From the NCBI RefSeq assembly GCF_035582795.1, contig NC_134371.1, positions 49,021,001 to 49,085,000 on the forward strand: a stretch of DNA of 64,000 nt, written 5' to 3'. A program made the translations under genes and the position numbers. Below the pieces are notes generated by a model. That model was not told where the DNA came from. It did no database searches and saw only the letters and a program-made list of their open reading frames with translations. The DNA comes from Mycteria americana (taxonomy: Eukaryota > Chordata > Aves > Ciconiiformes > Ciconiidae). Positions 62,101 to 64,000 of this stretch are shown in pieces; positions within the stretch are counted from its first letter, which is position 1, and each line of letters begins with the position of its first letter.

Positions 62101-64000
62101 AAAGGATGTGGTGGCAGAATTTGTCTTATAAGAGAATAGCTTAGTTGTTGGAGCATTCTTCAAAGAAGCAAAGAGATTCAGGAAGACAGAATGGTTCCTT
62201 GGCCAAAAAATTCACTTATAAATCAGTCTTGGAAGAAAAACTGTTTTGGAAGAAAAATTAGCCTCTATGCAATTCTGAAGTGGCATGTACATCTTTTCCA
62301 GAAATACCATTAATTAAGTTTTCTGTAATTATGAAATGGAGACAAACACTGTAAAATAGAGTTTGAAAGAAGAGCTGCTAAAGATTTTAAGTATTAACCA
62401 AAGTGCTGACAGCTTTGTCAATGCTAGGTCACCGTATCAGTTAACAAGGAAGGCAAAGATTAAGTGAATGGGTATCATGATACATGTGGTACTCTAGACT
62501 TTGAAACTAATGGAAGAAAGCCAGTTGAAAACATTGTATTTGTGCGACTCATAACTCAGCCCCCAGAAGCTGTCTCTGCTAAAAAGACCTCAGAACTTTT
62601 TCCATGGTAACGGAAACTAGGATAAAGTGAAATGCATGTCACATCATGAAATGCTTTATCAGAGTTGCCAAAGAAGATGCTAGTCTGTAATATGTGAGAT
62701 ATGTCACAGGATACCGGGTCAATGGTTTATGACACTATCAGGTTAAATGTCTATGAATTTTCATAAAATAAAAGCCCTATGTTTACATCTTGAGTAATAA
62801 CTTAGGGTATTGAGGATGACAATTTTTAAGAATCTCATTTTTCACCATTTTGGTAGCTAGTACATTTCATTCACTAAACTGAGAAAAATGAAGTCGACGT
62901 CAGTGTCGGGCACTGGGCACTGCACTGCCACTGCTGTCCCGCTTGGCCTGCCAAATGCTACACCACTACCTTAAAGACAGTGGCGTGAGAAACCCTATTA
63001 AGGTACAATTTAAAAACAAGGTGGTCCTGGAACAGTACGTTATGGAAAAATTGGTTTTACAAAATTTAGTCTGAAGAAGCTACATTTAGCCTGTCAGTTT
63101 CCCTTGAATATATAGAACAGGAACAAATGGGGTGTAATCCCAATCAACCTCACAGATTTTCATCAGCTCAAAAGATCAGCCCTCAAATTGCACCTGAAAG
63201 CAAACTGTGAATTCCTGGTCTATGTATAACCACTAAATGTAGATGTCCAATCTTTGGAAAGAATGCTGTATTTTCACATAGTATGACAAATTTTCTTCTT
63301 TGCAGGAATAAGTTATCGTGTGGCATGCATTAATAGTAGTTAAGATTTAATATAAGTCAGAAATATTTGGCATGAATCCAGGTAGCTGAAATTTAAAGAT
63401 ATAGATATTTGCCATATAGCAGCAGGAACTAGTATCAACTACACTTGTTTTTATTTTTTATTCCCAGGGAGCATTGCTATTGACAAGCAAGCAGCATAAC
63501 TGTCGATATGCTGTATTGATAGGCAGATACCTGCATGCAGAACTGTCAGAGCTTACCTAGTAAAAGCAAAAGGATTCAAAGTAAGAAACAAAGAACTAAA
63601 ATTATATTTTAGCACTACTTTTGCATGCAAGTTCAGTGAATCATTCAACTTTTTATGTCAAATCAAGACTGCTGCTTTTCTAGAAAATATGATTTAGCTA
63701 GACCCTAGTTATGCTTCAGAAAAACACAGATAATTTGGTGAAACTTAGCCTGACCTCTTGCATGTTACAGACCATTAAATCACCTAATAGTCCCTTCTGG
63801 ACTTAAAATCCATGAATTTCACGAATTTTACTACAGTCAAAGTTTAAATGCATAACTCCTAAGAATGAAGCTCTTATTCCAATGTTTTTATTCATGCATA
63901 CCTAAAAATGTATCTCATTTACAGAAATATAAAAAATACACAGTTAATTCATATGACAATCAGTCCTATTGAAAATATGTTTGCTGTCACATTTTCAAAT
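59111..64000 (-). other. SNX7 intron 1 (partial)
   Basis: From the exon 2 acceptor to the window end there is no in-frame coding segment with a donor, and no CpG-rich first exon, so this is read as part of intron 1. It includes a CA-rich patch (59155-59185) and a small CpG-containing patch with repeated GGGCACT/GCACTG words (62893-62950). No known transposon was recognised. Confidence 0.7.

Noticed and set aside
1..64000. CRISPR arrays, bacterial operons or phage-like gene clusters
   Set aside because: No regularly spaced repeats, ribosome-binding sites or dense long open frames. The sequence is a vertebrate nuclear segment.

Overview
The window is a vertebrate, most likely avian, nuclear segment. 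The evidence is an intron-containing gene with GT/AG junctions, CR1 LINE 3' ends with their terminal octamer-like repeat, a solo retroviral LTR, AT-rich unique DNA and a low repeat load. There are no operons, long uninterrupted genes or CRISPR arrays. Almost all short open frames are chance frames.

The one protein-coding gene I can support is SNX7 (sorting nexin 7, a PX-BAR protein) on the minus strand. Eight consecutive coding exons, which I number 2 to 9 after the mammalian layout, lie at 59110-58928, 57069-56959, 56542-56378, 55426-55225, 53317-53118, 49640-49554, 43538-43386 and 34840-34760 (stop codon). All phases join without a frameshift and give about 393 residues: an acidic lead-in, the whole PX domain (exons 2-4) and the whole BAR region (exons 5-9). 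The 3' UTR runs to an AATAAA at 34454-34449. Exon 1, with the start codon and promoter, is not visible and should lie beyond position 64000.

Layout: 1-34.4 kb is intergenic DNA downstream of the SNX7 3' end. It holds a diverged direct repeat pair (1040-1146 and 2651-2757), a CpG-rich solo LTR (7752-8299), a decayed CR1 end (28800-28845), small tandem repeats, a 26-bp perfect palindrome (14900-14925) and AT-rich blocks that could be conserved non-coding elements. From 34.4 to 64 kb is the SNX7 body. Intron 8 carries a CR1 copy with an internal deletion (40879-41344) and intron 7 a second short CR1 end (48091-48150).

I found no evidence of a novel multi-gene system. The more interesting signals are the young-looking solo LTR, the internally deleted CR1, the weak splice signals in SNX7 (a GTTCGT donor and three AAG acceptors), the perfect palindrome, the unexplained direct repeats and a CpG cluster around a TACGTCA motif. 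Comparisons with mammalian SNX7 and CR1 consensus rest on remembered family features, not on a search.
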